From: Coriolopsis trogii
Taxonomy: Eukaryota; Basidiomycota; Agaricomycetes; Polyporales; Polyporaceae
Assembly (NCBI GenBank): GCA_020543525.1
Contig: JAHYIO010000005.1
Location: 1,771,001 to 1,835,000 of the forward strand
Reading direction: 5' to 3'
Length of the DNA stretch: 64,000 nt
Shown: positions 35,834 through 48,184 of the stretch, in pieces
How the letters are laid out: the number at the start of each line of letters is the position of its first letter
Numbering within the stretch: position 1 is the stretch's first letter
The notes under the pieces: model-generated
What the model was told of the DNA's origin: nothing
Database searches by the model: none
Seen by the model: only the letters and a program-made list of their open reading frames with translations
Translations under genes and position numbers: made by a program

Positions 35834-37238
35834 ATGACCAGGTTCATACACAATCCCAACCAGCGCGCCATACGCGTACGATACGAGGCTGTCCCGCCGA
35901 ACCACCCCGCACTCCCCACTGCAGAAAGCTCGTTGAACAAGATCGCGCGCGTTCTCTTGCAAATCGACGGCTGTCGCGCGACCATCGTTCCGTGTCTGCA
36001 CCGGACGCAGATCCCAGGGCACACCCAGATCCTCAGCATGGTGCTACACACGACGATGCTGAACGTCGAGGTGCTCGAGATGATCCATCTCATGCAGAGC
36101 GCCGTCCCCGTTCACCTGTTCATAGGCGAGCCAATGGCGACCGCCACGCCGTTCGACATGTACAGCACCGACAAGCTCAAGCTCCCAGACCGCCTCCAAG
36201 CTGGAGACCCTATCTTTTGCGCAGGGACGCAGCGCGCGATGGTGTTCGGGGCCTACCTCCATTCGGTCGACGACGACAACACGCTCTACGGCCTCACGGC
36301 GGGACAAGCTGTCGTGCCACATGCAGGCTTCGCGTTACACCCGCGGTTGCGACCACATGCAAGACACCAGCGGCGCGTTTGTAGCAGCCAGCTCGCGATC
36401 CAATCTTTGGGACGGCCTCTGTCAAATCCGGCTGCACAGGTGGTCGAGCAAACGATCCGGGTGATAGAACTCGAACGCTGCCGGATCTACGCCGAGCTGG
36501 ACAAGACCGGGAAGGAAGAGGGTACTCCGCTCATGCAGAGGCGACTCCGACAGCAAGAAGTCGAGCTCGCGCGGTTGCGCGCCGCACTCGCACGGCCGCA
36601 GACTTTGGACGTGGGGCACGCATGCGCGGCGGAAGCCCTCATCCGGCCGTGCGGTGGTGAGCCCTCAACTTCACCTAGCGAAGTCTTGCGCGTCTAACAA
36701 GCTGGCAGGTCACGATAGTCGACGACACTCATATCGCTCGAATGGTACCTCGGATGAACACACGCACCTTCTGACATGGACGGTCATGCGCATGGCTGCA
36801 AAAATGAGCGACAATCCCGTCACGCTCCACGCTTATCCAGGCACGCTGGAGCGCGGCGCGGCGGTTACGATGCACGTTCGCGACCCGAACGTCGAGCGAC
36901 CGCTGGGTCCATATCGCGACGGAGTCGTGAACGGCGCGCCGGCAAGCATCATCATCGGCGGTTATGTTGCCCGCGAGTGGGCCATCTTCCCAGCCCGTGG
37001 AAGCATACCGCTCAACTTCGCAGCGAGAGGCGATGCTGGCGCGCTGGTGACGACCGCTCTTGAAAGCGGCTCGGAGGACCGTGCTGCGGCAGTGCCATTA
37101 GCCATGCTATATGCGGCACCGGAAAGGGGGCCGTACGGACTTGTCACGCCTTTGACGACTATTTTGAGGCGTATCAAGGACGTGACGGGAATGCAGATGC
37201 GCTTCCAGGGGAGCTGGTGGAAGGACCATTACGGCTGA
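35834..37238 (+). CDS. Trypsin-like protein lacking catalytic residues
   Basis: Two exons, 35834-36656 and 36709-37238, give 450 aa. The plan resembles a fungal trypsin-fold family. A strand-rich start is followed by a chymotrypsin-like core beginning at about DPIFCAGTQRAMVFGAYL and reading LYGLTAGQAVV where active relatives have YGLTxxHVV. The nucleophile region reads FAARGDAGALV where active relatives have GDSGAxV, followed by YGLVTPLTTILRRIKDVTG. The catalytic His is therefore Gln/Ala and the Ser is Ala. A helical, Arg/Glu-rich insert separates the halves (about 36430-36620: IELERCRIYAELDKTG, RRLRQQEVELARLRAALA). Such proteins are abundant in fungi and poorly understood. This copy is probably a pseudo-protease. 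No signal peptide is seen, suggesting an intracellular role. Confidence 0.65.
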
Positions 37239-37480
37239 GACGAAGTGCGGCAGCGGACGCTTCAGTAGCCACTACACTATACCCACCGCAGCGTATACCC
37301 ACACATGTGTAGATGGCAAGGCATAAAGTTATCAATCCTATACATCTCAATATGCACTGTGACAATGAGCACAAGAACAGGTCGTATATCTGCTTGTCGG
37401 TAAATTCAGGATGGACTTGGGGTCACTGGCAAGAGACGTACGTTTATCATACATGAATCACCACTGACACAACTATACGT

Positions 37481-40354
37481 TCATCTTCGTGTCCATGACC
37501 CTCCTGAGCCGCCAATCGAAGGGGAACGATGCTGTCCTTGACCCATCCCATTGAAGCTGGAAGATGATGTTTGTGAGGGAACCATTCGTGCCATAAGCGC
37601 ATCGCCAAGCTCGTTGTTTCGAAGAGGGGGGAGTACTGGTGGCGCAGGGAAAGAAGGACGCGGAGGAAGGTTTAGTGCCCGTGGACCGGTCGGTAGGGGT
37701 TTCGCTGGGATAGGTTTGGGTGCCGCAGCCGGAACAACAGGAGATTGTGACGAAGAGCTCCCGGCTATATGCGGGATTGCCACGCGATGAGGACAACGAA
37801 TGAGCATGTAAAGTCTTGCTAACGTAGCAACACGCACCATTTGCGGGAGCAGGTGTGGCTGCCTGCTTGGATTTCTTGGACTCCGGTGGGCGTTCTGCCG
37901 TAGATGTTTCATGTGAGTCGGGAGCATAAACCCACTTCGTATACACTAACCGGCAGGAGTACCCGCGCCCCGCTTCCGCTTGCCTTGGGGTTGCTCCCGT
38001 GCGGCAGGTTGATCGCCGGTGCTCTTCAGCTGAGTTGGTTTGAGATTCTTCAGAAAGGTGATAATGATCTTGAAGGTCCTCGTATTCTGGCGAACGTCCT
38101 TTTCCGTCTTCCGCACGTCCGTTCTCATCAGCCCTATAGCTTCCGAGAGTTGTCCCATGCTCATCTTCTTCTTAAACCCGTGGATAAGAACACAGATGGC
38201 GACGACCTCCATGGGAGCCACTTTCTTGATCCCTTTGATCCAGAAGCATTTGTTCAACGTGTCGTCTTTGGCCAACGCGCAGAAGATTCGGAAGGTGTCA
38301 TGTACGTCCTCACAGAAGTCGTCGTCTAGGTCTTCCGACTCCTGCAGCCAACTCTGTATGGTGGATAGCGAAGGGAGGGTGGTCAGATGAGGCCACCGTG
38401 ACATGCTGTAGACCGCGGTCGAGAGGACTCGGAAGTCGTTTGCGCGGCTCGTGTCCCATGATAGGTTAGCGGCAAGCTGGTCAGCGACGTAGGTATCCAT
38501 GAGTTGGCGGACGAAGTCCGCTTGCAGACCAGTGATAGCCTGTAGTTTCTCTGAGAGTATATGTGAGATGGAGGCCACAAATGATACAATAAAGGCGAAC
38601 CTGCGGGGGTAAGTGCCATGCCGAGTTGCACTCTCTGTGATGATTCCGGTCAGCAACGTGCATGTTAATATTTGGATCACCAGATCATACCTGGAAGATC
38701 TCCCTCTCGTTATCAGGAGTGATGTCCGTGTATTCCATACAAACCTTGCGGGGTGTCAAAAAAGGTCACGACATGTTTAGAGAGGGGACCTACAATCTGC
38801 TTGTTGAGGAATAACTTCTTGTACTTCTCGGGCAGGATCTGAGCCTTGATGTTACCAGTATCCTTGAATACAAACTTCTCGCCGGTGAAGCTGTTTGTGG
38901 TGAGACAATGAACGACCCAACCGGCATGGACACCACTCACGCATCCTTATCTACCCAGGGTCAGGGTAAGTAGAACGCAATGACTAGCCAAGTGACCGAG
39001 ACTTACATGGGATCTGGTGTGCATAGGTATTGAGATATGTCAATGTCAATCATGATATATGGACACCTGTCAACCAAACTCACTTCGCCAGCGATGAACC
39101 TATATGTCAAAGTGTATCAGTATATTTCTATTGCACGCGATATGATAACCTAGTCCGTTAAGAGGAGGTGGACCCAATGCGGCGCGTCCACAATAGCCCA
39201 CACATGCAGGTCGTAGCGGAGCTGATGTCCTCGCTGTGGTACACATGGGGCGTGCGCCCGCCCATCAGAACGAGGACGGATGCTCCGCAATCACCTCACA
39301 TAGCAGCTGCCCTGAGGGTAACCGCGCGGTTTAGAGTCTCCAAGCGCACCGACTCGTGTGACGTGCTATTATATCGCACACACATGGTGGCCACTGGTCA
39401 ATACAATCTGTGAGCACCGTCGGTCCTTTCCAAAGGACAATAAGATTGTTCACGACGATGAGACAAGTCATGTACATGGCCGGCCAGGCATCGTGTCGGT
39501 GAGTCGAACAGGCGTCCATAACAATCCATGGTAAGACGCATGCAAAGGCTCAAGGCTTCTGGTGGCTCATGAACCCAACTTGGACGCACTCTTGAGTGTG
39601 GATTTGCCCAGACATCCCAACTGTACGCGAATTGACAGGGCACGCAAGGAACAGACCCAAGCAGAAGTGAACATGAGCCACCGGAGTACGAGTAGAGCCA
39701 CTCCCACTAGTACGGCAAAACCTCACGAGGTGCCGAACACAAACTCACCTGTAGATCGAGGTCAAACGCTGCTTCCCGTCGACACAGACTCGGCGCTCCT
39801 CCCCTTCATCCGTTGACTGCACAACTGTTGTGGACCATCAGTGTAGCCCTCAAGAGCACAGACACATCACGCGAGACGTACCAAAGATGACAGGAGGAAC
39901 ATAGAAGTTGCGGAAGATTGAGTCAATAAGACCTGCCCACTCGTTTCAGATGTGTCTGTTGTTCTCTTGCAGGGCCGACACACACACACCTATTTGCTTG
40001 CTCTCTGGCCATACAACATCTGAAGCGAAGCAGATGAGATGCATAACCCCAACGCGACGCGGAACCCGCAGTCCGTACCGCGTTGGTACTCTGGTTGCAG
40101 GTCTATGTCGTGCGCGCTGATTTGATCTGCTACGCGTCAGAGCTACAAAAAAGTAGACAACAAACCACAAACGCACCGTGCAGAGATTGACAGGTGTACG
40201 TCGTCGCTCGCGGAACCTTGAGTGCACCTCGAATCTTGTACCCAGTATTGGTGTCTGATGCCCGCGCTTTTGTGCGTCCACTTCGAGTGAGCGAAGGGCC
40301 CTCCTCATAGTCCTCGTCCTCTTCCAAGTCAGTAAGTTCAGAAACCTCGCTCAT
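37481..40354 (-). CDS. DUF262 (GmrSD/ParB-like) domain protein with micro-exons
   Basis: ATG at 40354 (MSEVSELTDLEEDED), stop TGA 37481-37483. About a dozen exons join to give the DUF262 order DIDLQPEYQRDVVWPESKQ, GLIDSIFRNFYVPPVIF, RRVCVDGKQRLTSI, R-FIAGE, IPYKDA, GEKFVFKDTG, LPEKYKKLFLNKQIVCMEYT, DITPDNEREIFQRVQLGMALTPAEKLQAI. Two exons are tiny: 16 nt for the FIAGE block near 39105 and 7 nt (ATCCCAT) near 39007. The DGKQR motif matches the DGQQR signature of this NTPase/nuclease-like superfamily. The rest is a helical region, a basic Lys/Arg patch and a Pro/Ser-rich tail (PKPIPAKPLPTGP). In bacteria DUF262 occurs in modification-dependent restriction enzymes; the role of fungal homologues is unknown. 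Confidence 0.82.
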
Positions 40355-40488
40355 CGTGCGCGTGACAGTGGCCGGTGCTGGTGGTGGTGATGGTGGACAA
40401 AGTGCGAGCAAGCGCCTCCGACGCGTGAACGCATGACGCGCCCTAGTCGCGGCGAGCGCGTGCACCTCGACCAGTGACCACAACCACG
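40355..40488. promoter_or_regulatory. Short bidirectional promoter between DUF262 and MAD1 genes
   Basis: Only 134 bp separate the two divergent start codons, so promoter and both leaders must overlap here. The segment contains a GGTGCTGGTGGTGGTGATGGTGG tract (about 40373-40395). No TATA box is evident. Confidence 0.6.
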
Positions 40489-42958
40489 ATGAACAATGGC
40501 GACAGGTTCTCTACACCAACCAGCTCTGCGAGTCGCTTCGTCTCCTCCTTACCACGAAGCAGTGCCATAAAGCGCGATTCCCTGGCGGCGGAGTTGGAGC
40601 GCGGTGCGTGGCAAGCTCTTTGGCATGTCTTGGACATAAGCAGTGATGCTCATGAGGCGTATGTCCCCAGACCCCCAGCTTTCTACGGCCAAACGACAGC
40701 AGAAGACTCAGGCTTTCTCCTCACATATGGCCCACGCTTCTCTTGAGAGGCAGCTTGCGGCGGCACAGGCAGCAAAACTCGAACTTGAGTCTAAGCTGAA
40801 GGAGAAGGAGCTCCTCGTTGACCGGCTGGAGGGTGACAGACGATGGCTTGCTGAGCGAGAGAAGGAGGAGAGAGAGGAGAAGGAGCGCGAACGTGCAGAG
40901 TACACCGAAGAAAAGGTCCGTATGTGCGCCCTCCTTCCATAATGCCGCTTTTATTCATAGGTCGTTACTGTAGCGAAAGGCCGAAAGTGAGATTCGGTCA
41001 CTCCGTAGCGCGCTCATGTCCCTGCGAGAACAAAAGGCGGATCTGGAGGAGGAACGGTCTTCGCTCTCCAGGAGTACTTCCCAAACCATTGGCACTCAGA
41101 AGGCGCAACTCGTCACTCTCGAACGCCAGGTGGCTTTGCTTCAGAACGAACTGGCGGCCTTCAAACAGCTCGCAGACGAACGTGCACACGCATTCGACGA
41201 GCTCCAGGCTCAGTACGACGAATTGAGCGCGGCACAGGAGAGCTTCACGCTCCAGAACGGCCAGGACGAAGATTGGACGGTCGTGCGCGAAGAACTTCAT
41301 CGGCAAGCCAACTATATGCGCGAGCTGGAAAGGACGAATGCGAAAATGGCCTCCGAGTTGACTATCCTACGCGAGAAGCATACCAGTGTCGAGGTTCTGA
41401 AAGAACAGAAGCGAGAGTTGGAGCGAAAACTGCGTGGCGCCGATGAGCTACGTGAGCAAGTAGTGAAGCTTGAGGCGGAACTCGAGGCAGCAAGGAAAGA
41501 GCGGGAAGAATGGTGAGTCCTACCCCTTTAGCGAACCAGCTTGTCGACCAATGCACGTTTCAGGGCTTCCTCGTCCGCTGAACCTACCACTCCATCCAAG
41601 ACCCCTGTCTCTGTTACCCAAAGCCTGTCCAGTCTACGTCTAGCCCACGCACGACTCATGGAAGAACACGGTTCGAATCTTGCGCTCCTGCGGCATCGCG
41701 ACCAAGAATTGTCGGAGCTCCAATCGCGAGATGCTGAGTCGCAGGCGACGATCGACGATCTTCGCTCGGAGGTTCGCGTATTGAAGGACAAGGTAACGCG
41801 CAGCGACCACAAAGTTGCTCTCGCCGAGCGTGAAATCAGCTTCCTTCAAGCCATGCTGGTACGAAACCTCTTTCCGACTGCCCGTGTGATAGCACTGAAC
41901 CTTCCGGTACAGGCGAGCTATAATGCCGAAGAAACGGCTCAGGGTGAATCGAAATCTGAAGACGACACTATGAAACCCTTGCAACAGCTTGAGGCACTCG
42001 TCAAGGACTACAAGCTTTCCGTCTCGGCCTTGGAGCAGGAATTGAAGGAAGCGCGCGCACATCCCGTCGTGACAGAGAACGTAGAAGCGAAGCAACAGCT
42101 TCTCGCTGAAGTCGACAAAGAGCGTGCTGCGAGAGAGGCAGCGGAGAAGGGTAAGCCGAGCATTTCATTCTAGACATCAGGTGTTGATGGTGCCTATCAA
42201 CAGCGCTGAAGGAAGCCGAGGAGGAGACACAGAAACATCTGGAGCAGATAGAAGAACTTGAGCAGACCCTCTTCGAGCTACGCGGCGAAATCGGTGGGGG
42301 TCGACATCTGCCTCCAGGTGTCCGTGTGTTATCCCTCCGCGACAACCCCGCGCAACAATGGGAGGATCTCAGCAAGGCTGCAATGGATCGTCTCAAGGGC
42401 GAAAACGAGGCGCTCCTCAAGCGGCTGAAAGAATTGGAGGACAGCGGTGTGCGTGGTTCCGGTCAAGACCCCAACATGGAGGAGCTTGTACCACGGGCCA
42501 GTTACGAGGCGGTCAACGAGGAGAAAGTCAGGCTCGAAGAGGAGCTTAAGCACAAGGAGAAGCGGCTAGTCCGACTCCAGCAGGTTGTCCTCTCAATGCT
42601 TCTGACGCTGTCTGCTTATGCTGAGATACTCTATCAGGTCTTCACAGCGAAGAGTGCCGAGTTCCGCGAAGCGATTGCGTCGATCCTCGGCGTGAAGCTC
42701 GCGTTCTACCCGAACGGACAGGTGCGCGTCACGTCGCAGTATGACCTGAACGCCGCATTTGTGTTCCAACCGAACGGGAAGGGAGAGGATATGAAAATGC
42801 AACTCGTGGCGAAGGGCGAGGGCGGCCCGGAGGAGCTCCCACAGCTGATGCGCTATTGGGTTGAACAGGAACAGTGCATTCCAGGATTCTTGGCTAGCGT
42901 CACTCTGGAATGTTATGAGAAGGACAAGCTCGCGAAAGCACACGAGGTAGGGCATTAA
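40489..42958 (+). CDS. mad1: Spindle assembly checkpoint protein Mad1
   Basis: ATG at 40489 and TAA at 42956-42958, with several short introns. Most of the protein is a long coiled coil rich in Glu, Lys, Arg, Gln and Leu (for example SLERQLAAAQAAKLELESKL and VALLQNELAAFKQLADE). The C-terminal globular part is diagnostic: RLQQ|VFTAKSAEFREAIASILG then VKLAFYPNGQVRVTSQY and a final RWD-type fold ending GFLASVTLECYEKDKLA. Mad1 recruits Mad2 to unattached kinetochores and drives its conversion to the form that inhibits APC/C-Cdc20. The intron before VFTAK (about 42584-42638) happens to be open but is spliced out in this model. First-exon joins near 40605-40660 are less certain. It lies head to head with the DUF262 gene. 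Confidence 0.88.
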
Positions 42959-44144
42959 TACAGCGCTCAGAGTTCCATTGGTATGATTCTATGCCCATCT
43001 TGTTCTCCTTCACTCCCCGTGCTGATAGTTGTTCGTATAGTCTCCTTTCTCTTATGGACTGTATCTACTATTGCAAGCATCGTCGATTGGCGTTCTCTGC
43101 ATGTCTCACTCTCCTCATGCTATGTATTCTTTGCCCGGAACGACCAGGTGTGCAAACGCAACATAGCGTCTCGAATCAGTGGTGTTTGTTCGCAGGCACC
43201 ATCTTTTTCGGCGCGCCCGAGATGTCTGGATGAGCTCCGGTTGCGTCTCTCAATCTCCACCGGCACTTAGCTCCCGGCAGCTAAGCAGGGAGTGCATATG
43301 AAGGCAGCGGCTGGTCCACGAGGCTACGTACTCACAGCTTTCCATTCTCAGTTGCGGTTCCGAATTTGTCACGCAACGGATCTGCGTCTCCAGGTGAGCG
43401 AGGCGCCCTACATATACAAGGGATCGCCGAATGCCTCGGACGGCGCTCGTACAGCGCTTCACTGTTGATCCTTCGACCATTGGGTCTCCAAGCGACCTTG
43501 TGGCATCACTCAGACTGCACTACTAAGCTCTAAGGGTATGTGCGCAAGCTGTCTAGTCTTGCGTGTCGTACAGAGGAATTAGCGCCTTGTTGTCTACCAC
43601 GAAATGCAGGTGCGTGCTGCGAACACGCTTCCCCTTGGATCTCGACGAATTGCCAACGGAGGCATTGAGTTTGCTTTGATCACCAATCTGTGAGTTACAT
43701 CATGCCGCTGCTTTGGCCGGATACTCACGGGATTTGAACAGCGCGTTATACGGAGAAGTCGGTCGACGTGTATCGCAACCCGACAGCTGATGCCTCCTTG
43801 GAAGCGCGCCCTAACCCCATCAAGAGTCTTACGGCCCATGTCTACATGGCTATCCGACAATCTGCAAGCCTTTCCAGGTACGCCGTGACGCCTGAGTTCC
43901 TCTGGCTTGCTCTGGTTTCCAATTGTACATGGGACGCTGATGACTTCTGGTTTGCTCTAGCGCGTTTCAGAGCGATTCCTGGGCGCATCTCGCCGGTCGT
44001 TATTGGTAGTACTAGGCACGAAGATGACAAGAGCCATACGAACGAGCTTTTACAACACCAGCATGGGCGTTCAAGTTTGGCCATAAAAGCTGGAGGGCAA
44101 ATGCAGTAGAAGCTCAGCGGCGAGTGAAGTCGCGTTCTCTTCCC
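42959..44144. other. Intergenic region, 1.2 kb
   Basis: No gene recognised. The open frame at 43768-44109 has no motif. A further small exon of mad1 after 42958 cannot be excluded, because GTAGGG follows KAHE. The last part is the promoter of the secreted nuclease gene. Confidence 0.4.
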
Positions 44145-47100
44145 ATGCTTCTCTCGACCTCGTCGATCCTCATCGCAGCTGCTGGAGTCGGGGCTGTGGC
44201 TGTGTCAAACAGCTCTCTACCTATTGTTGGACGAGACCTTCTTCCGAGGGCCACAGTCAACGGGTCATGCCTCTCTGCCCCCGACGACTCGTGCTTAGCA
44301 CTGCTCGGCATATGCGTTTCGAGCATTACCTCCGGCCAGGTGCGCAATTAACCAATCTACAACATATTCTCAGACGTTCGCGATGTTGCAGGTGCCCGCG
44401 AACGCCTTTTGGAGTGATCGAATCTGTACTGCTGCCGCAACATGTGCAGGGGTATGACCACTCATAATGTTGCTAGTAAGACGGTCCTAAGTTTACCTCG
44501 CACAGATGGGCGCAGTTTTGAACGCTGCTTGTTGTGCTGGGACGTGCAAACAACCCACAGATATCGTTAGCCTCGACTACAACAATGTGCGTTGCTCACT
44601 CAATCTGCGCATGGACGTGTTAGCTAACAAGTCTATAAGATATACTTCGGCATGGTCGGCGATTGCGCCTTTCAACCAGGAGGGTGCTCTCTAACCTGGC
44701 GTACGATTCCATCATGTCTTGGAGACGTTCTACCATACTGATAATCATCTACGATTGCAGAGCCGTTTGTTGACTGGTTCTATAACACGATCCAAGCCAC
44801 CGGCACGAATCTATTCCCAGAGTACGCCTGGTGTTGCAAATTTATCTAGGTGTATTGTCCTGACTCGTTCTGGCATAGGTCGGGGGACGACGTATTGGGG
44901 TGGTGGGCCACAATTGCGACATGGACCGCGTTCTGCAAGGGCACGAACTGCGTTGACAGCGCTATCCCATACACCAACTTCAACGACTGGTTCCATTTCT
45001 CTTCAGCGGTAGATGTGACGACTCCTGGTACCCCTCAGTACACCGACCCGCTGAGCACCGACCCGACTGTTAACGAGGACAACTGGACTCCGGACTTTTC
45101 GTGGCCTTGTGCATTCGATGACCAGGAAGACTGCTGGTGGGACTATGGTCCGCCTACACCGCCTGAGCCTGGCGTAACCGCGCTGGCTTCCACTGTGCGA
45201 CCCCGTCCATCGCTTTTGGGCGCTGGAGGCCTCAAGCTCGCGGCGATCCACATCCCGGTTGCGGCGAACTTCTCTCCTATCGCTCCTTATCCCTTCGGCA
45301 GGGCCAAACATCAGCCAGCGAATGCTCCTCCGCCTGTCTACGTATTGGGGAAGCGTCAGAAACTGAACCTGAACCTGACGGACGACACCGATGTTCACAG
45401 TTTGGAGGAGGACACCGAGCCAGTCGTGGTCAAAGACGCCTCCCTCACACCCCCCTACAACCCAGATGACTTTTCCCCCTCACGTATTCTTTCTGCTGCG
45501 TTCACGATGATCACGCCGGAGGCTTGTGCCGGACAGACCGACACCCCGGCCGTCCTGCCGTCGCTTGCGTACTACTGCAACCTCCTGCCGGACATCTGCG
45601 CCAACATCCGCAGTCATCCGGACTTCGGCGTTCCAGTACCCGATACGATCGTCCTCACCTACGATCCTTTCAGCGCGAGTACGGGGAGACGACGCCGTCA
45701 GGTGTGCACCACTGGGACGAAGAACAGGTTCCAGAACGACGGGAAATGTGATCCTGAGCAGCACGATCCCGCTTTTTGGAAAGTACGTGGGAGTGACCTC
45801 GCTCTCTGAGATATACTCATAAGGATGTCTATGCAGGTCTCGTGTGACGAGTTCCCGTTCAACTCGTCCCTCGAAGGCGGGGCGAACAATACTGTTACTG
45901 CGGGCGTCGCCATGCGTGAGCAGCAGTACCAGGGCACACTGCAATCCTCGATCACGAATCTCCGCCGAGTGGCCAACGATGGTAGGACCGTCTGGAAGGG
46001 CTCTACGGGACGACAGTGCCACAAGTACATCCTCAGACTGCTGAACAACCCGGAGCTCAACGCGCCGCCGAACGCAGTCGGGAGTCTCTTCTCCGGGTCC
46101 GCTTTCTTCGGGACGGTGGACGCCAATGGCAGTAGGACCGGCACGCGGTTCATCACCGACCGCCGCTCCCTGCTCCCTGTACGCGACCCATGCTCCCATG
46201 GATACGACTATCTCACCACGGACAAGAGCGTTCGTGTGCCCTCGTTCAACAAGGGCTTTGACTGCCGGCCGTGCAAGATCGGGAGCACAGGTCTCAAAAT
46301 CTGTACCGACCCCTTCACGAGGAAGCGCGCTGAACACGAGTCGTCACTCGATGCTGAGGCTCGACCTATTCCTACTGCGGTACAAGTCGACGTCAGAAAA
46401 CGACAGGCCCCAAGTGCATGCCCGACGACGTCCTCGACTAAGCCAACTTCGACGGCCGACGCGACCTCTGCCGCGAAGGATGCGGCAGCTACGGCAGCAG
46501 CAGCAGCGGCGGCGGCAGCAGCAGCAGCCGCGAATGTTCCGGCAGCTGCTGCACCGGCCGCTGCCGCAGCTGCAGCTGCAGCCGACTCTTTGACCAGCGC
46601 TGCGAATGCTTTGGTACGCTACTGCGACTCCTCACAGTCCGTGCAAGACTTGCTGACATACCTACACACAGACGAATCCTGCGAGCGATGCAGCCTGGGC
46701 AGATGCATTTGCCTCAGCAGAGTCGGCTGTCGAGTCTGCATCCGATGCGGTGTCGTCCCTCTGGGATCATCTCACCGGGGAGGACGACGACCCTGTGCAA
46801 CAAGTTGTCGATCAAGTGCGTCTCTCCATAGTGCAGTTTGCATTGCGCAAGGGCACCACTGACCCCCATGCGATCGACAGGTGTCTACTTCGTCCAATTC
46901 TGTTTCGTCTGCGATGGACACGGCCAAGGACGTTATGAACCCCACGGTGCCCGTTCCGCCTGATGTCGACCCCGCCAAGAATCCAGTCCTGAACAAGCCT
47001 CCCCCGACCGGGATCCCACCTGCCGCATGCTTTGGAGCCGGATCGCATGGCTTCGTGATGCTCGGTGATCTCGTCGTGACCGACCCGGATCATGCACAGA

Positions 47101-47438
47101 ATCCTCCACCCGCGACACTGGTCGACGTTGGCTCCAATGCGTTCTTTGGCCTCGATGTCCCCATCGAAGTCGCCGCGCAGCCCGTGCCGGGGTGTGCGGG
47201 GGTGTACGCCTGGTTCGAGAACTCGCTGCAGCCCAACTTTCAGGTGGACTGTTCGTCAAACGAGTTTGGGACGTATTGGAGCGGGACGAAGCAGAAGTGC
47301 TACACCCATGCCAACAGTGACAACACCTACTTCATCTTCTGTGGAAACAATCTTGGTAACGTGTACTCATGCTTGTCCACTCTTAGCCTTGGGGGTGGAC
47401 TGGTTGGTCCGGTGTTTATGAACTGGCGGCCGGCTTAG
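44145..47438 (+). CDS. Large secreted protein with NucA/NucB-type DNase domain
   Basis: ATG at 44145 with a signal peptide (MLLSTSSILIAAAGVGAVAV), stop TAG 47436-47438, and several introns. The N-terminal half is Cys- and Trp-rich (CAAATCAG, CCAGTC, DNWTPDFSWPCAFDDQEDCW). The central domain has the NucA/NucB signature CDEFPFNSSLEGG followed by GVAMREQQYQGTLQSSI, preceded by a mature dibasic stretch GRRRRQVC. Next come Ser/Thr-rich and poly-Ala segments encoded around 46470-46600 by GCA/GCG/GCC repeats, then a Cys-containing C-terminal domain (AACFGAGSHGFVMLG, FQVDCSSNEFGTYWSG, KCYTHANSDNTYFIFCG). NucA/NucB enzymes are secreted DNases in bacteria; in fungi a role in nutrition or competition is plausible but unproven. 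The Arg-rich stretch could be a processing site. Confidence 0.75.
46478..46590 (+). repeat. Alanine-codon repeat inside the secreted nuclease gene
   Basis: A run of GCA, GCG and GCC codons encodes two poly-alanine blocks separated by NVP. The codons are mixed, so it is a protein-level repeat, not a pure microsatellite. It probably acts as a flexible or helical spacer between the nuclease domain and the C-terminal domain. Confidence 0.85.
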
Positions 47439-48184
47439 TTGCAATGGCTCATGAGCGGCGCTTGTACGATGCTTGTTTACCAGTTGGTCCCTATGAGTTC
47501 CTCAACTCCATGAGTGAATGTTACCTTTCTTCTTGTTGCCAACAACCTAAAGGACTCTGGACATATGACGAAGTCACCATAGAGGGGGTCGGTCAGCGTC
47601 CGTTTCGCGACAAATAGGACGAAACATTAACCGACCTGATTTGGCTCAAGCTCGTTCCCCACATGGTAAAATAAGCGCTTCAAGTTGCGGAGCAAAACAT
47701 TCAAGGGAGATAGCCTCTACTACCGAGATCCATAACTACACAAATTGACAACACAAGTATCACACACCTGATGGGTTGGCGCTGCTGCATATGCAGATTC
47801 AATTGGAAATTGACTATAGGTGACGGCGCCGGAGCCAGCGGCTCAATGATCGTTCAAGTTGAAGTTGCTTCGGACTCGGACGTTGCAAGCCTTCGACATC
47901 GCCTGAAGTTGGTGGCGAAGACGATCAGCTTCGAAGTCATGGTGTGTTCAGTATCATTGACCGAGCCATCGTAGGCACCTGAAAACGGGTAAGCACGTTC
48001 CCTGAGTGAGTCCGAGACTCGTCCTAGTATCTCACACAGTCAGCGCCCTGCGCCCACAAAGGGAAGTCATGAACCGCATGCAGGATAGGAGTCGACCGCA
48101 TTCGAAGAAGAACATCACGCCGAAGAAGTCTCGTGAATACAAAAGCTTCTCGCTTACCCTCTCCTCTCCATCGTTCAATCCACC
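47439..48184. other. Intergenic region, 0.75 kb
   Basis: No gene recognised. The end is the promoter side of the P450 gene at 48185. An open frame at 47771-47974 lacks motifs. Confidence 0.45.

Noticed and set aside
42584..42638. Extra hydrophobic segment in Mad1 that could be read as a membrane helix
   Set aside because: It is flanked by GT and AG, is absent from the Mad1 pattern, and its removal joins RLQQ to VFTAKSAEF; it is best seen as an intron that happens to be open.
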